Below are positions 5,293 through 6,062 of a DNA stretch of 6,062 nucleotides, one piece after another. Both the position numbers and the translations under genes were made by a program. The stretch spans positions 6,270-12,331 of the forward strand of contig DGTH01000042.1 of assembly GCA_002393705.1 (NCBI GenBank), in the 5' to 3' direction. Position 1 is the stretch's first letter. Every line of letters starts with the position of its first letter. Under the pieces are notes generated by a model, which had not been told where the DNA came from, did not search any database, and saw nothing but the letters and a program-made list of their open reading frames with translations. This stretch comes from Prevotella sp. UBA4341 (GTDB taxonomy: Bacteria; Bacteroidota; Bacteroidia; Bacteroidales; Bacteroidaceae).

Positions 5293-5325
5293 TATCTATT
5301 TTAGCCGCTTGAGCGGCAGTAGATA
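5293..5325 (+). other. Two-tier inverted repeat just after the lectin-like gene
   Basis: An inner 6-bp stem, GCCGCT (5304-5309) with AGCGGC (5312-5317), is nested in an outer 6-bp stem, TATCTA (5293-5298) with TAGATA (5320-5325). It begins 22 bp after the stop. No T-run follows, so it is a poor intrinsic terminator. A stem-loop downstream of the variable region is a known element for target recognition in some diversity-generating retroelements; linking it to that here is speculative. Confidence 0.6.
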
Positions 5326-5330
5326 CCACA

Positions 5331-5376
5331 AGGAGGGCGGCCCCGAAAGCCACGGCGCGGACGGCGCCGCCCCCCT
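5331..5376. repeat. GC-rich inverted repeat
   Basis: AGGAGGGCGGC (5331-5341) pairs with GCCGCCCCCCT (5366-5376) with one mismatch in 11. The 24-nt interior is itself rich in GGC/GCC and CGCG and can fold further. It is much more GC-rich than the DNA on either side and has no T-run after it. It may be part of a dispersed repeat or a structured RNA; nothing decides this. Confidence 0.6.
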
Positions 5377-5407
5377 CTCTATCGCCCCAGACAGAGCAGT
5401 GCCGGGG

Positions 5408-5466
5408 GCTCTGGCAGTGGAGTAAAAGGCGATTTACTCGCCACCTGATGCTCCGGCAATGGAGTA
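5408..5466. repeat. 17-bp direct repeat with 42-bp spacing, enclosing a hairpin
   Basis: GCTCTGGCAGTGGAGTA (5408-5424) recurs as GCTCCGGCAATGGAGTA (5450-5466), two mismatches in 17. Between them GAGTAAA (5420-5426) and TTTACTC (5433-5439) form a perfect 7-bp inverted repeat, with an alternative GGCGA/TCGCC stem at 5428-5442. No reading frame explains them. Confidence 0.65.
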
Positions 5467-5478
5467 CGTGAGGCAATA

Positions 5479-5505
5479 ACACAAAAGGTACGGTTCCTTT
5501 TGTGT
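5479..5505. other. Perfect 10-bp stem-loop next to an A-run
   Basis: ACACAAAAGG (5479-5488) pairs with CCTTTTGTGT (5496-5505) around a TACGGTT loop, followed by seven A residues (5506-5512). For a + strand terminator the run would have to be T, and for the minus strand it lies on the wrong side, so this is not a canonical intrinsic terminator although it is the only strong hairpin after the lectin-like gene. A role as transcript-end stabiliser is possible. Confidence 0.6.
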
Positions 5506-5588
5506 AAAAAAACGAAATCAAGAGCGAATATGAACGGAATGTCTCGCTCGACCTCTGGTCGCTCTACCGAAGGGACGCAAGAACCCTC

Positions 5589-5752
5589 AACAAGACTCGC
5601 GGCCTCCGCCCGGATGGAAATGACTGTGGTCGGCAGGGGCTCGCAGAAGCGAGACACACGCTGATTAGAGTCAGCAGCGTCCCGCAATTTGCGAGAAGAG
5701 ATTGACTGCAATCAGCAGCGTCCCGCAACATGCGAGAAAAGATTGACCGCAA
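5589..5752. repeat. 41-bp tandem repeat array with conserved internal stem-loop, decaying leftward
   Basis: Units 5671-5711 and 5712-5752 are both 41 bp and differ at only four positions. Each contains a short palindrome, CGCAA-T-TTGCG in the first and CGCA-ACA-TGCG in the second; the four-base stem is kept while the changes fall in or near the loop. The preceding 41 bp (5630-5670) align as a more diverged unit with a CTCGC-AGAA-GCGAG stem at the same place, and 5589-5629 may be a fourth (sharing TGACTG near its end). Since 41 is not a multiple of three, this is not a coding repeat. It abuts the AAA-ATPase fragment on its right. No spacers separate the units, so it is not a CRISPR. Confidence 0.75.
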
Positions 5753-5759
5753 TCTCTGA

Positions 5760-5913
5760 TTCTGGTAGCCAACGTCGTGAAATAAGGTATGAGGTATCGT
5801 GTGAATCCGCGTTCTACTTCAAGATTGGGGAATCCGAGGCGATATGACATAAATCGGGCATCGTAGTCACGAATGGTCAGGTAGCCACTCTGATATAATA
5901 TAGGCAAGGGTAT
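5760..5913 (-). pseudogene. Fragment of an AAA-ATPase-like / PD-(D/E)XK nuclease family gene
   Basis: On the minus strand, from about 5913 leftward, the frame reads IPLPILYQSGYLTIRDYD and then LGFPNLEVERGFTRYLIPYF. This LYQSGYLTI-xDYD ... FPNxEVxxGF pattern is what I know from the linker between the AAA-ATPase-like domain (PF09820) and the nuclease-like C-terminal domain (PF08011) of a large multi-copy Bacteroidales family of about 500-580 aa. Only about 50 residues remain. An in-frame stop lies about 18 nt upstream of the recognisable part, and on the other side it runs into the 41-bp repeats, where similarity ends. Both halves, including Walker motifs and nuclease residues, are absent. This is a relic. 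The family role is not firmly known; these genes often occur as mobile-looking degraded copies. Confidence 0.65.
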
Positions 5914-6062
5914 GCATCCATAGACTTCTCAACATAATGATTCCACAGTTGTATATCTCTCAGCATTCAGTAACATTAGTTATATAGAGAATAGTATAAT
6001 CCACAACCTATAGATACGGCCTGCGTTCGCTTGCCGACAGAGCAGTAACCCGTGTTAGAACA
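5914..6062. other. Right-edge region with no recognised feature
   Basis: A/T-rich stretch on both sides of a few mixed-composition segments. Short open frames on the minus strand (for example CSNTGYCSVGKRTQAVSIGC from the edge) are not recognisable, and no convincing RBS or TAnnTTTG box is seen. It does not continue the AAA-ATPase frame in any phase I could follow. A gene may begin outside the window. Confidence 0.4.

Noticed and set aside
5479..5512. Hairpin plus A-run considered as an intrinsic terminator
   Set aside because: The A-run is on the 3' side of the + strand hairpin, so neither strand has a T-run directly after the stem.
5276..5711. Minus-strand frames of 81 and 110 codons in the 3' non-coding region
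   Set aside because: They read through inverted and direct repeats, overlap each other, and have no RBS or domain-like sequence.
5589..5752. 41-bp repeats considered as a CRISPR array
   Set aside because: The units are contiguous with no unique spacers and there are no cas genes.
5271..6062. Search for a DGR template repeat or reverse transcriptase downstream of the lectin-like gene
   Set aside because: No sequence resembling 5151-5270 with A-substitutions and no frame with a reverse-transcriptase (Y/xxDD) motif was seen.

Overview
The window looks like a chromosomal piece of a Bacteroidales bacterium, most likely Prevotellaceae or a close relative; genus cannot be fixed from this sequence. 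The reasons are a DUF2723 (PF11028) membrane protein with typical Bacteroidota sequence, a fimbrillin-type lipoprotein with an acidic stretch after the lipid-anchored cysteine, TAnnTTTG-type -7 promoter boxes, and A-rich translation starts mostly without Shine-Dalgarno sequences.

Layout. (1) 1-2413: a GC-rich, healthy-looking two-gene block on the + strand: the C-terminal half of a DUF2723 protein (open at the left edge) and a cytosolic-looking NodB-type polysaccharide deacetylase. They are separated by a 91-bp gap built of 16-bp repeats and closed by an unusually long (25-bp) perfect terminator hairpin. (2) 2490-2647: a 38-aa minus-strand ORF with its own strong RBS and -7 box, converging on that terminator. 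(3) 2913-3230: a small antitoxin-like gene with a palindrome over its -7 box, followed by what reads as an internally deleted GNAT-type toxin (start and last residues only). (4) 3241-3688: non-coding, hairpin-rich leader-like DNA. (5) 3689-5270: a short peptide ORF broken by TAA, then a fimbrillin-like lipoprotein whose C-terminal C-type-lectin-like domain is in another frame, joined by a TAGTG overlap. The last ~30 codons of that domain have features expected of a diversity-generating-retroelement variable region, but no template repeat or reverse transcriptase is in the window. (6) 5271-6062: no intact gene; two-tier and GC-rich inverted repeats, a ~41-bp tandem array, and a fragment of an AAA-ATPase/PD-(D/E)XK family gene on the minus strand.

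Taken together, a conserved envelope-glycan block is followed by an accessory surface-protein region in which at least four genes (toxin, small peptide, fimbrillin/lectin protein, AAA-ATPase) appear broken. The best candidate for something unusual is the possibly hypervariable lectin-like tail of the surface lipoprotein, followed by small non-coding structures and the short minus-strand ORF. All family assignments are from recognition of sequence motifs; no database search was run.
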